A DNA stretch of 64,000 nucleotides from Lonepinella koalarum (GCF_004565475.1 NZ_SRHX01000007.1:82479-146478); one strand, 5' to 3'; numbered from the stretch's first letter, positions 50,824 through 58,833 are shown. Notes: generated by a model from the sequence alone, not told the origin. A program made the numbers and translations.

Positions 50824-51732
50824 ATGCTAGAAGGTTTACTTATTGTTCTGATTCCAATGTTATTAGGTTATCTCATCAAATCAAAAAATCATACTTTTTT
50901 AACCGCAGTTAATAAAATTGTGATGTTACTACTCTATGCTATTTTATTTGTTATGGGTATATCTCTTGGACAATTAGACGATGTGGCAACCAAGTTACCA
51001 ATTATAGGCTTGTCTGCTTTTATATTTAGTGCCTGTATTATAGGCTGTAATATCGTTGGATTAATCACCTTTGATAAACTGAATCCGGCGCCTTTAAAAC
51101 ATTTGGGACATGATATTCCACCACGTTGGAAATTATTGTTAGACAGTGCCAAATTATGCTCAATGGTGTTGATCGGCTTTCTGGTCGGATTATTTAGCAA
51201 AAATTCCATAAATTTACCTTTTGGAGCAAGCACTTATGTACTTATTGCGTTGATCTTCTTTGTGGGGATTCAATTACGAAACAACGGTATTTCGTTACGC
51301 GAAGTGTTATTTAATAAACGAGGCATTTATACTGGCATGATTATGACCGTCACATCATTACTTGGTGGAATACTTGCCGCTTTACTATTAAAATTACCAC
51401 TCACACAAGGACTGGCGATTTCTTCTGGTTTGGGTTGGTATTCCTTATCTAGCGTGGTAATTAATAACGCTTGGGGAGCAGAATTTGGTAGCATTGCTTT
51501 TTTTAACGATCTTTCGCGGGAAATTATAAGCCTATTTGTAATTCCCTTTTTTATGTTTAACTACCGTTCTACCGCCATTGGACTAGCGGGAGCCACAGCT
51601 TTAGATTGTACTTTACCGATCATTCAACGTTCAGGGGGAATGGAAGTCGTTCCGTTAGCCATTAGCTTTGGCTTTGTAACCAACATTGCCCCCCCTATTT
51701 TATTGGTATTTTTCTCGTCTATTCCTTTGTAA
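50824..51732 (+). CDS. lysO: LysO, L-lysine exporter
   Basis: Inner-membrane exporter of 302 residues (YbjE family, two DUF340 halves, eight or so helices). Matching blocks: LLIVLIPMLLGYLI, LFVMGISLGQLDD, FLVGIQLRNNG-like FFVGIQLRNNGISLREVL, GLGWYSLSSVVI, FFNDLSREIISL and GATALDCTLPIIQRSGG. ATG 50824 is chosen because AAGGAAA precedes it; an in-frame start at 50776 adds 16 residues before the first helix. It is divergent from the ybjD-like gene. Confidence 0.9.
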   Translation: MLEGLLIVLIPMLLGYLIKSKNHTFLTAVNKIVMLLLYAILFVMGISLGQLDDVATKLPIIGLSAFIFSACIIGCNIVGLITFDKLNPAPLKHLGHDIPPRWKLLLDSAKLCSMVLIGFLVGLFSKNSINLPFGASTYVLIALIFFVGIQLRNNGISLREVLFNKRGIYTGMIMTVTSLLGGILAALLLKLPLTQGLAISSGLGWYSLSSVVINNAWGAEFGSIAFFNDLSREIISLFVIPFFMFNYRSTAIGLAGATALDCTLPIIQRSGGMEVVPLAISFGFVTNIAPPILLVFFSSIPL

Positions 51733-51741
51733 TAGCTGAAA

Positions 51742-52749
51742 TTAGGGCTTATTTTTAATCCAATATGCCTTAACTCGATTATTTTCCGCTTTAAACTGCC
51801 GTTCATTACGTAAATAATGGCGAATGGTTTTGGCTTGTTGATTTTCTAATGCTCCCCAGACTTTTTCAATTTCAGGATGCTGTTGTAAAAAAGTCAAAAT
51901 TTGATCCGCACTTTCGCTATACTCAAAGCGAAATAATTGACTTCCTGCGGGGAATAGATTCTCATTCAAATAGGTCTGATCAGCAGGATCTTGAGTAATA
52001 CTAATGACTGTCGGAGGGATTGGATTTTGCCAATTTTCTAGTAGTTTTGCTACAGTTGGCAAGGAGGTTTCATCAGCAATTAACAATGCTCGCCCTGTTG
52101 TTAGATGGTCAGTTTGTTCATAAAATTCATTATTTGCTACCACAAATTCCCCAACGGTCAAATCTTGTGTCCATAAACTACCAGCGGTATCATTATGCTG
52201 AAAAATATCCACTACAGCAATATCTGCATAATCTAAATTTGGCGAGCTTTTTTCTGTGTTTCGTAAGGTATAATAACGCCCCAGATGTGTATTAATATGC
52301 TGTGAATCGGGTTTATTAGAAAAACGTTCAAGGATAAAACGCCAAGCATAACCAGCTGGACTCTGCTCTGCCAACGGACTATCTGATTTTAAAAATAAAC
52401 GACACATATTACGGCTTACTTGCTGTTTTTTTAATAATTGGAAATGCCAAAATTGGGAGATTAATTTACCTAATTTTTTCATCGCATGCATAGCTAGATT
52501 ATGCACATTATGATGCAAACTATCTTGCGTTAAAAATGCAACAAAATGTGATTCAATCAGATCACCGATTTGACATTGTAAGATAATCCCTTCCTCAAAT
52601 AAATCAACCAATTGTGCGTTTTCTACTTGTTCATTGATATATACATGAGCAATGGCAAGCAACGCTTTAGTATGTCCTAAATTAACATGTTCTATTATGT
52701 CTAATTTTTGATCATAATCGGCAATGGGTGTTCTAGATGTGGCTTGCAT
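51742..52749 (-). CDS. Siderophore-interacting FAD-binding protein with an N-terminal DUF2470-like domain
   Basis: 335 residues. The C-terminal two thirds resemble the SIP family of ferric-siderophore reductases: RMYTLRN-like GRYYTLRN near 167, the interdomain FVVANNEFYEQTDHL, RALLIADETSLPTVAKLLE (nucleotide-side motif) and WGALENQQAKTIRHYLRNE. The first 100 residues (IIEHVNLGHTKALLAIAHVY) resemble the DUF2470 heme-binding-associated domain; that part is less certain. A Fur-like site upstream fits iron-repressed expression. Likely role: release of iron from imported siderophores in the cytosol. Confidence 0.75.
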   Translation of the reverse strand: MQATSRTPIADYDQKLDIIEHVNLGHTKALLAIAHVYINEQVENAQLVDLFEEGIILQCQIGDLIESHFVAFLTQDSLHHNVHNLAMHAMKKLGKLISQFWHFQLLKKQQVSRNMCRLFLKSDSPLAEQSPAGYAWRFILERFSNKPDSQHINTHLGRYYTLRNTEKSSPNLDYADIAVVDIFQHNDTAGSLWTQDLTVGEFVVANNEFYEQTDHLTTGRALLIADETSLPTVAKLLENWQNPIPPTVISITQDPADQTYLNENLFPAGSQLFRFEYSESADQILTFLQQHPEIEKVWGALENQQAKTIRHYLRNERQFKAENNRVKAYWIKNKP

Positions 52750-52772
52750 ATTTATTCACCTCTATCAATTAA

Positions 52773-52788
52773 GAATAACTATCATTTC
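52773..52788 (-). promoter_or_regulatory. Candidate Fur box upstream of the siderophore-interacting protein gene
   Basis: GAATAACTATCATTTC is a partial palindrome of ATNAT-type units like the Fur consensus GATAATGATAATCATTATC, 24 bases before the gene start. Confidence 0.45.
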
Positions 52789-52865
52789 TATATTAGCATA
52801 TACAAAATCAAAAATGAAATTTACACAATTCCTAATGACAAAACCGCGGTGTTTTTTTGTTTTAT

Positions 52866-52894
52866 TTTACAAAATCAAAAACTTTTGTTAAAAT
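52866..52894 (+). promoter_or_regulatory. ssrA promoter
   Basis: TTTACA (52866-52871) and TAAAAT (52889-52894) are 17 bases apart, 12 bases before the mature tmRNA 5' end. An uptake core (52896-52904) lies exactly between the -10 and the mature end. Confidence 0.7.
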
Positions 52895-52906
52895 AACCGC
52901 ACTTTT

Positions 52907-53272
52907 GGGGCTGATCTTGGATTCGACGGGATTGGCGAAGTCCAAAGTGCACGTCAAGGTGCGGTAGGCCTTGTAAATAAACCGCAAAACAATAGTCGCA
53001 AACGACGAACAATACGCTTTAGCAGCTTAATAACCTGCTCATCGCCTTCGCTCCCTAGCTTCCGCTCGTAAGACGGGGATCAAGCGGAGTCAAACCCAAA
53101 CGAGATCGTGTGAAGGCTTCGGCTTGGAGTTGACACATTAAATCCAATCAAGCTAGTTTATCTTTTCGCGTGTCTGTCCGCAGGGGGTAAGCGAATTTAA
53201 AGACTGACTAAACGTGTAGTACTGAAGATAGAGTAATTTCGGACGGGGGTTCAACTCCCCCCAGCTCCACCA
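52907..53272 (+). ncRNA. ssrA: Transfer-messenger RNA (tmRNA)
   Basis: The 5' end GGGGCTGATCTTGGATTCGA and 3' end GTTCAACTCCCCCCAGCTCC-ACCA form the alanine tRNA-like half. The tag frame starts with the resume codon GCA at 52998 and reads ANDEQYALAA followed by two TAA codons (53028-53033). Length is 366 bases with encoded CCA. It rescues stalled ribosomes with SmpB and tags the products for ClpXP, aided by SspB. The 3' end is the attachment site of the integrated element that follows. Confidence 0.98.
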
Positions 53273-53303
53273 AAACACAATTTTACACCATCCAAAGACG
53301 TAC

Positions 53304-53341
53304 AAAAAAGCCTTATTTCTTAACGATTTAAGGCTTTTTTA
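53304..53341 (+). terminator. Terminator after ssrA
   Basis: AAAAGCCTTA pairs with TTAAGGCTTTT around a 12-base loop, followed by T6. Confidence 0.8.
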
Positions 53342-53387
53342 TTGTCTTTTGCCGTGTTATGCGGTATTATCAAATCCAGTGATTTTA

Positions 53388-53604
53388 GGAACACCAGATA
53401 GACCACCAGCACTTTTTGTCAAAAGCTGGTGTTCCAAAAATGGCTTAAACCCTTATAGCAAAAGGCTTTGTGGCACTTTGTGAATTTAAATTCTGGTGTT
53501 CCAAAACCCCTTGCTGGTGTTCCAAATCACTAAAAACAGTGTTCCAAATAATGCCTAACCCCTTGTGATAAAAGGCTTTTTGGAATTTTTCCCAGTGTTC
53601 CAAA
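53388..53604 (+). repeat. Array of integrase arm-type repeats
   Basis: The unit (CT or CA)GGTGTTCCAAA-like occurs five times in direct orientation: CTGGTGTTCCAAA at 53426, 53493 and 53514, and CAGTGTTCCAAA at 53537 and 53593, with one inverted copy GGAACACCAG at 53388. A second unit, CCTTATAGCAAAAGGCTTT at 53451 and CCTTGTGATAAAAGGCTTT at 53561, is interleaved. Their place between the attachment site and int fits arm-type integrase binding sites. The rest of the 350-base gap holds the ssrA terminator. Confidence 0.6.
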
Positions 53605-53625
53605 CAATAAAACAAGGTGGACATT

Positions 53626-54879
53626 ATGGCAAGAACAACTAGACCACTAAACGCTACTGAAGTAGAAAAAGCGAAACCAAAAAATAAAGAATATTACCTT
53701 TCAGACGGGGACGGTTTAAAATTGCGTGTTCGTCCAAATGGTACGAAATTATGGTTGTTTAATTACTATCGCCCCTACACCCAAAAACGCAATAATTTAA
53801 GTATTGGCACATACCCCGAAATCAGCCTAGCACAAGCGAGAGAAAAGCGGTTAGAGTTTCGCAGTCTATTGGCTCAAGATGTCGATCCACAAACGCACAT
53901 TCAAGCAATCCAAGCCGAGAAATCCGCCGAGCTTAACAACACCTTTGAAAATATTGCGTGGCAATGGTTAGAACACCGCAAAAACCGTGCGAACTTTTCA
54001 GCAAGCTACGCAAATGACGTTAAACGGCTTATAGAGCGGATTTTACTCCCAGCCTTTGGAAAGTATCCAATCACCCAAATAAACGCCCCTATGGCGTTAA
54101 AAGCGTTTAAACCGCTCCAAGAAAAAGGAACGTTAGAAACCTTAAAGCGTTCCATTCAAAAGCTCAATGAAATAATGACATTCGCCCTACACCGTGAAAT
54201 TATCCCTTACAACCCTACGGCGAATCTCTCTAAAGAATTTGATAGCCCACGGGTGGAACATTTCAAAACCTTGAAGCCTGAAGACCTAGGGGAATTTCTC
54301 TACACGCTGAATAACGCTCAAATCAAGCTACAAACACGCTATTTGATTTTGTGGCAATTGTTGACAATGACACGCCCTAATGAAAGTGCTACCGCCAAAT
54401 GGGCGGATATTGACGAAAAAGCCCGAATCTGGACGGTGACGATTAACAAGGGAATCAAAGAAACCGACAACGGGCGAGAACACAAAATTACCCTTTCATG
54501 GCAAGCCTTAGCCCTATTGCGAGAAATTAAAAAATTGAGTGGTGGCAAAGAATATTTGTTCCCTAGCACAAAAGACCCTAAAACGCACACCAATACGCAA
54601 ACGGCAAATGCGGCGATTAAACGCATGGGCTATCACGGAAAACTGGTTGCTCACGGTTTACGGGCTATAGCAAGCACCTATTTAAACGAACAAGGGCATA
54701 ATCCCGAATTAATCGAAGTTGCCCTGTCACATATTAATCAAGATAAAGTGCGAATGGCATACAACCGAGCGGATTATTTACCACAACGCTTTAAACTGCT
54801 CCAAGCATGGGCGGATTTTGTCGATCAGTGTTCAAATGGGGCATTGCCTGAATATCATTTAAAAATTGTGAATGGGTAA
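53626..54879 (+). CDS. int: P4-type tyrosine recombinase (integrase)
   Basis: Site-specific recombinase of 417 residues. The N-terminal DUF4102 arm-binding domain is clear (YYLSDGDGLKLRVRPNGTKL then WLFNYYRP, SIGTYPEISLAQAREKR), then a core-binding domain and the catalytic domain with Arg in TMTRPNESATAKW, HGLR in VAHGLRAIASTYLNEQGH, the second His in ALSHI and Tyr in MAYNRADY. Intact. ATG 53626 is preferred to an in-frame GTG nine bases earlier, as AAGGTGG lies properly before it. It sits next to the tmRNA 3' end, a common target of this family. An uptake core follows the stop. Confidence 0.93.
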   Translation: MARTTRPLNATEVEKAKPKNKEYYLSDGDGLKLRVRPNGTKLWLFNYYRPYTQKRNNLSIGTYPEISLAQAREKRLEFRSLLAQDVDPQTHIQAIQAEKSAELNNTFENIAWQWLEHRKNRANFSASYANDVKRLIERILLPAFGKYPITQINAPMALKAFKPLQEKGTLETLKRSIQKLNEIMTFALHREIIPYNPTANLSKEFDSPRVEHFKTLKPEDLGEFLYTLNNAQIKLQTRYLILWQLLTMTRPNESATAKWADIDEKARIWTVTINKGIKETDNGREHKITLSWQALALLREIKKLSGGKEYLFPSTKDPKTHTNTQTANAAIKRMGYHGKLVAHGLRAIASTYLNEQGHNPELIEVALSHINQDKVRMAYNRADYLPQRFKLLQAWADFVDQCSNGALPEYHLKIVNG

Positions 54880-54957
54880 AGTGCGGTGGAAAATGGGCGA
54901 AATTTTTAATTTTAGCTTGTATTGAAAATAATTATTTTAGAATGTAAAGGTATTTTT

Positions 54958-55872
54958 ATGGGTTTATTAAAATCACTAAAAAAGAAATGCGGAGAAAATC
55001 CAAATTTTCCCAAGGCTGGAATATTTCTAGTTGATGAATTGAGTTTTATTTTTAATCATTTTGATGAAAATGAAGTTATAAATATATTAAAAAACAATGA
55101 ATTAAGTGAATATTTGATTAAAACTATAGAACAATTACAAAATTATGAACTTGTAAGAGTGGCAAAGGCGGAAATTATAAAGAATCCAATTTACAATACT
55201 ATTTTCTTTGAGCTTGATGGCACTCCAATAATTAGCAAAATAAGAAAATATTTCTTTGAAACAGTCCCACTACCTAACCTTTCAAATATATTTGTATTAT
55301 TAACTACCAAAATTAAACACATTGAAAAATTTAGAAATCTTAAAGGATATCAATTAGCTGGCATTATATCTTTTTACTATCTACAAAGTGCGTTAAAAAT
55401 TATTACTCATGGATATGTTAGAACATTAACAGGAAAAGCACTAAACTCTTTGAAAAAACAAATTGAGAGAAATTCAATTAAATCAATGGAATTATGTTTA
55501 CAATCTAGTGAAGCGATTATATTATCTAAACAAATATTATTTGAACACAAAGAAAAAAGTATTATTGAAACAGCAAAATATTTGCTAAGCAAAGAAAGAG
55601 AAAAAATAAAAATAATTAAAGAAGAATTTGAAGCTGAAAAATTAGAAATAGCCAATAATGCAATAAAGGAAAATTCTAAAAAAGCATTGGAGGCTAGAAA
55701 TAAACCAATATTGGAAAATAAAAGGAAATTTCTAAAAGCCTTTGATGAATATAAAGAGCAACAAATTTCTAAAGGATTGAAAGTTAGCAAAGATCACTTT
55801 GCTGAAGAAAACGCACAAAAATACGGAGTAAAAGTAAAAACAGCACGAAAAAATTGGTTACAAGGTTACTGA
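54958..55872 (+). CDS. Unknown cargo protein with a coiled-coil region and C-terminal HTH-like segment
   Basis: I do not recognise this protein. From ATG 54958 (AAAGG before it) it has 304 residues; an earlier ATG at 54922 adds 12. It is rich in Lys, Ile, Glu and Asn, and the DNA is visibly more AT-rich than its neighbours, which suggests separate acquisition. No signal peptide or membrane segment. The middle (about 200-265) is charged helical and could form a coiled coil (KEREKIKIIKEEFEAEKLEI). The end, DHFAEENAQKYGVKVKTARK-NW, looks like a small helix-turn-helix. It lies in the spot after int where satellites often carry accessory or anti-phage genes. A terminator follows. Confidence 0.7.
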   Translation: MGLLKSLKKKCGENPNFPKAGIFLVDELSFIFNHFDENEVINILKNNELSEYLIKTIEQLQNYELVRVAKAEIIKNPIYNTIFFELDGTPIISKIRKYFFETVPLPNLSNIFVLLTTKIKHIEKFRNLKGYQLAGIISFYYLQSALKIITHGYVRTLTGKALNSLKKQIERNSIKSMELCLQSSEAIILSKQILFEHKEKSIIETAKYLLSKEREKIKIIKEEFEAEKLEIANNAIKENSKKALEARNKPILENKRKFLKAFDEYKEQQISKGLKVSKDHFAEENAQKYGVKVKTARKNWLQGY

Positions 55873-55907
55873 ACTTTACTAGTAAAAGGTAACCATTCAC
55901 AAGCAAA

Positions 55908-55941
55908 GCCCTGCTATTCACTAGTACAGGGCATTTTTTTT
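55908..55941 (+). terminator. Terminator after the unknown cargo gene
   Basis: GCCCTG (55908-55913) pairs with CAGGGC (55927-55932), followed by A and T8. Confidence 0.8.
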
Positions 55942-56038
55942 GCCCAAAATTCCTTGTTTAATACGCTCAACCTATCGCACACCACCAGCACCGATAGGCA
56001 TTATTTAAACCATTCAACCAATACAAGGAAAAAACACA

Positions 56039-56254
56039 ATGAGCGAAACTATCAATAAAATTCTTCGTAGAACACAAGTATTAGCAATGCTAGGCGTAAG
56101 CCGTTCCACAATGGCAGACTGGGAAAATCCAAAATCTAAACGCTACCGCCCAAACTTCCCGAAAAAAATATCTTTAGGGGCTAATTCTATTGGATACCTT
56201 GAAAGTGAAATCAATGCGTACATTGAACAATTAGCAAGCCAACGGATTAACTAA
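56039..56254 (+). CDS. alpA: AlpA-family regulator
   Basis: 71-residue DNA-binding protein with a MerR-like winged helix (ILRRTQVLAMLGVSRSTMAD then WENP). The pattern KRYRPNFPKKISLGANSIGY then LESEINAYIEQL is the standard AlpA/excisionase end. AlpA-type proteins activate excision and early genes in P4-like satellites and islands. AAGGAAAA lies before the ATG. It starts the right-hand operon of the element. Confidence 0.85.
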   Translation: MSETINKILRRTQVLAMLGVSRSTMADWENPKSKRYRPNFPKKISLGANSIGYLESEINAYIEQLASQRIN

Positions 56255-56263
56255 GGGGGAATG

Positions 56264-56431
56264 ATGAACAATGACCGGTGGCAAATAATCGCCTACCAAG
56301 CAGACAAAAAGCCGTTGATTATTGGCTCAATGCCATTTAACCAATCATTATTTTCAATCTTACAACAAGCACAAGAAAACAAACATTATCAAGCCATTGT
56401 GCTAAAACGAATGGTCGGAGAAATCAAATGA
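56264..56431 (+). CDS. Small hypothetical protein (55 aa)
   Basis: A short frame with GGGGGA directly before tandem ATGs (56261, 56264). The product contains WQIIAYQADKKPLIIGSMPF and QAIVLKRMVGEIK. The stop overlaps the next gene's start by four bases (ATGA), which supports it being translated. No family is recognised. Confidence 0.6.
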   Translation: MNNDRWQIIAYQADKKPLIIGSMPFNQSLFSILQQAQENKHYQAIVLKRMVGEIK

Positions 56432-56760
56432 AACGAAACAAACAACCGGAACGCAAAGAGCGAGTAGCGAAATTGTTACTTGCTCACCCGAAAGGTATTT
56501 CAGAGCGTGAACTAGTATTCAGTGAAAATATGACTAGCGGACGTAATGAAGTAAACAAACTGGAACGCTTGCTAGATGTGGAATTTAACCGAACATGGGA
56601 GAAAACCGCTGACGGTTACGGGCGATATTACCGCTATTCAATCCCAAACCGTGAAACCGCTGAAATATTGGCAGACTATGCCACCGCTAAAGCTAGAGAG
56701 CGTGGAGCAGTGATTTTCAATGAAAGCCAACTACTCCACATTTTAGGGCAATTTGCCTAA
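56428..56760 (+). CDS. Small winged-helix-like protein (110 aa)
   Basis: The N-terminus is basic, then ERVAKLLLAHPKGISERELV and NEVNKLERLLDVEF read as a winged helix (helix, helix, recognition helix, wing with YGRYYRYSIP). Cytosolic. No name is recognised; a role in the replication or control of the element is inference. It overlaps the preceding small gene by four bases. Confidence 0.65.
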   Translation: MKRNKQPERKERVAKLLLAHPKGISERELVFSENMTSGRNEVNKLERLLDVEFNRTWEKTADGYGRYYRYSIPNRETAEILADYATAKARERGAVIFNESQLLHILGQFA

Positions 56761-56828
56761 TTAAATTTACCGCCCCTTGTAAACTCTCACACCTACTAGG
56801 GGCGATTTAATCAAGCAAAGGTTATTAT

Positions 56829-57263
56829 ATGGCAGATCACAAAAATAACAAAGACAGACGAATTAACGAGAAATTTCTCGCCCTCCCTAATTCGGTGCTA
56901 GACAGCCTAGCTTTTCGGTCATTAACAGGCAATGAAACAAAAGTATTTATTCATCTTTGCCGAAAATATAACGGCACGAATAACGGTAACTTAGCCATCC
57001 CCTACAATACCGTTGAGAAAGAATACAATCTATCACGCCAAACGCTTTACAAATGTCTGAAATCGTTGGAAGAGAAAGGATTTATAGAAACCAGCAGACA
57101 AGGCAGAAAAGGCGTATTGAGTCTGTATGCGGTCACAATTCACGGCGTTGATGAATGTTTAAATAATGGCTACCCTATCCACGACCTAAAACCAACAACC
57201 CAAATTAAGCATAGTTGGAAATATTACAACGACCAACTAAACGCAAAATCCAACAATACCTAA
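56829..57263 (+). CDS. Helix-turn-helix protein of mobile-element type (144 aa)
   Basis: Central segment TGNETKVFIHLCRKYNG, then LAIPYNTVEKEYNLSRQTLY and KCLKSLEEKGFIE, is a replication-initiator or DnaD-like winged helix as found in plasmids and integrative elements. The N-terminal FLALPNSVLDSLAFRSL is also common to those. No catalytic domain. It could be a regulator or an origin-binding protein; the noncoding block with inverted repeats lies just after it. Confidence 0.65.
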   Translation: MADHKNNKDRRINEKFLALPNSVLDSLAFRSLTGNETKVFIHLCRKYNGTNNGNLAIPYNTVEKEYNLSRQTLYKCLKSLEEKGFIETSRQGRKGVLSLYAVTIHGVDECLNNGYPIHDLKPTTQIKHSWKYYNDQLNAKSNNT

Positions 57264-57643
57264 TCTCAAGCCTTGTGAACAGCAAGGCATTTTTAATTCA
57301 ACGCTAGCAAAAATCAGGCAAACGAGAACAAAAATGTGTTTATTTTGGTAAAAAATCCGACCGCGGAGGCATATGAATGTATTTTTTGATGTTTCTGGGG
57401 GTATTTTTTTACTAAGATAAATTCTGTACCTCTTCTTAGAAATCTCTATAGGATATGGTATATATATAAACGTGTTAAATTTTTTAACACCAAGAATGGC
57501 GAAATAATTCTATTTTCTTAACATAAAGAGCTAAATGCGTACAGGTTTTGTATAAAAAAAAGACAATGACGTTAAGAAAATAGAAATATTGTGTTAAAAA
57601 ATTAGAACAGAGAAAATCTAAAATTGAAGCGAGAAAATAGTAA
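57264..57643. other. Noncoding AT-rich block with paired inverted repeats (candidate origin or control region)
   Basis: 380 bases with no clear gene. A perfect 15-bp inverted repeat, TTCTATTTTCTTAAC (57508-57522) and GTTAAGAAAATAGAA (57571-57585), is separated by 48 bases; a hairpin GTGTTAAA-TTT-TTTAACAC lies at 57472-57490, and GTGTTAAAAAA recurs at 57591. Near the left end GGAGG (57365-57369) precedes a 15-codon frame at 57373-57420. Such a layout fits a replication origin, packaging or operator region of the element; none is proven. Confidence 0.5.
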
Positions 57644-58099
57644 ATGATGACAGTCCTCACCCCAAAACAAGAAGCCTTCTGTTTAGCCTACATTGAAACA
57701 GGCAACGCCAGTGAAGCCTACCGCCAAGCCTACAGCGTGGATCAAATGAAACCTGAAAGCGTTCACCGGAAAGCCAAAGAGCTATTAGATAACGGCAAGA
57801 TCACGGCAAGGATTGAGCAGTTACAAGCGGACAATGTGGCACGGCACAAAATCACCGTTGACAATCTGCTTGATGAATTGGAGAAAGCGAGAAAAATCGC
57901 CGAGAGCAACAACAACCCAAATGCGATGATCACTGCCACAATGGGGAAAGCTAAGCTGTTAGGTTTTGACAAGCCGAAAGCGGACAATGACGATATGGCA
58001 AACTTGCCGACTGAGAACAATGTTAGCTTTGAAGATTGGTTGAACGGCATTGATAATTTTAAAGTAAATCCACCAACAAGACGGGAAGCGATAAAATGA
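57644..58099 (+). CDS. terS: Phage terminase small subunit
   Basis: 151 residues. The N-terminal helix-turn-helix LTPKQEAFCLAYIETGNASE followed by AYRQAYSV, and the helical region KELLDNGKITARIEQLQADN, are the terminase_2 family pattern: the DNA-recognition subunit of phage packaging motors. No large subunit gene is present, so it would need a helper phage's large subunit. In satellites a private small subunit redirects packaging to the satellite genome; that role here is inference. Confidence 0.82.
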   Translation: MMTVLTPKQEAFCLAYIETGNASEAYRQAYSVDQMKPESVHRKAKELLDNGKITARIEQLQADNVARHKITVDNLLDELEKARKIAESNNNPNAMITATMGKAKLLGFDKPKADNDDMANLPTENNVSFEDWLNGIDNFKVNPPTRREAIK

Positions 58100-58299
58100 G
58101 ATGTAACGAAGCAAAGCGATTTTTAAGACCGTCAGCAATTGAGCATTACATCATAAATGGCAATAATTCAATTTATAGATTTATGAGCCTATACAGCGAC
58201 AATGAACCCTACCCGATTAATGAGCTGGTGGAAATTCAAAAGCAAGTGATAGGCGAAATCATGGCTGATTATAAACTATGTGCTAGTGAGTTTTTATAG
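58096..58299 (+). CDS. Small hypothetical protein (67 aa)
   Basis: Starts within the terS stop (ATGA overlap), so it is probably translated with it. Sequence blocks RPSAIEHYIINGNNSIYRF and ELVEIQKQVIGEIMADYK suggest a small helical protein. No family recognised. The 150 bases after it read KQAERLLKRIEYREKQLI in one frame, so it may once have been longer. Confidence 0.55.
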   Translation: MRCNEAKRFLRPSAIEHYIINGNNSIYRFMSLYSDNEPYPINELVEIQKQVIGEIMADYKLCASEFL

Positions 58300-58446
58300 C
58301 AGCAATTAAAACAGGCAGAACGCTTATTAAAACGCATTGAATACAGAGAAAAGCAATTAATAGCCGGAAACACTGAATACAAACCGAATTAGAGCAGATA
58401 CCGGCAAATAATAACGCCTACTAATTCCACCAACAAGCGACATATT

Positions 58447-58470
58447 AACCTAGATTATTCTAGGTTTTTA
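58447..58470 (+). terminator. Terminator before the first toxin-antitoxin pair
   Basis: AACCTAGA (58447-58454) pairs with TCTAGGTT (58459-58466) with a 4-base loop and T run. Confidence 0.8.
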
Positions 58471-58495
58471 TTTTATTTAAAATCTTATAATCTTA

Positions 58496-58524
58496 TTGCT
58501 TATAAGATAATGATATCTTATAAT
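58496..58524 (+). promoter_or_regulatory. Promoter and operator of the RelE-like toxin-antitoxin pair
   Basis: TTGCTT (58496-58501) and TATAAT (58519-58524) are 17 bases apart. A perfect dyad TTATAAGATA-ATGA-TATCTTATAA covers 58500-58523, and TCTTATAATCTTATT occurs twice nearby. The overlap of dyad and promoter fits autoregulation by the antitoxin. Confidence 0.6.
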
Positions 58525-58556
58525 CTTATTATTGACAAATAACCAAACGGCAAAGA

Positions 58557-58820
58557 ATGAATAAAATCTACTGGACGATAAAAGCAACCAAGCAGCTTTT
58601 AAAAATTGATAGACGATATATCATCGCAATAAAAAGTACCGTAGAGCGTTTAGTTAGTTTTCCTGATGTTGATGTAGATATAAAGAAGCTCAAAGGCACA
58701 ACTAATCAATATCGCCTAAGAGTGGGAATTTATCGCATAATTTTTGAAGTCATCAACGAAGAACCAAAGATTATCAGTATTCAAGCGGTCAAAAAACGTA
58801 GTGAACAAACCTACAATTAA
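58557..58820 (+). CDS. RelE/ParE-superfamily toxin
   Basis: 87 residues, basic, with the fold's landmarks: WTIKATKQLLKIDRRYIIAI (helical hairpin), DIKKLKGTTNQYRLRVGIYR (core strands with Arg residues) and IIFEVINEEPKIISIQAVKK. Such proteins are mRNA interferases or gyrase poisons. The antitoxin gene follows after 13 bases. Toxin-first order is as in higBA-type modules. The gene is intact. Confidence 0.85.
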   Translation: MNKIYWTIKATKQLLKIDRRYIIAIKSTVERLVSFPDVDVDIKKLKGTTNQYRLRVGIYRIIFEVINEEPKIISIQAVKKRSEQTYN

Positions 58821-58833
58821 ACAGGGGGAAATA

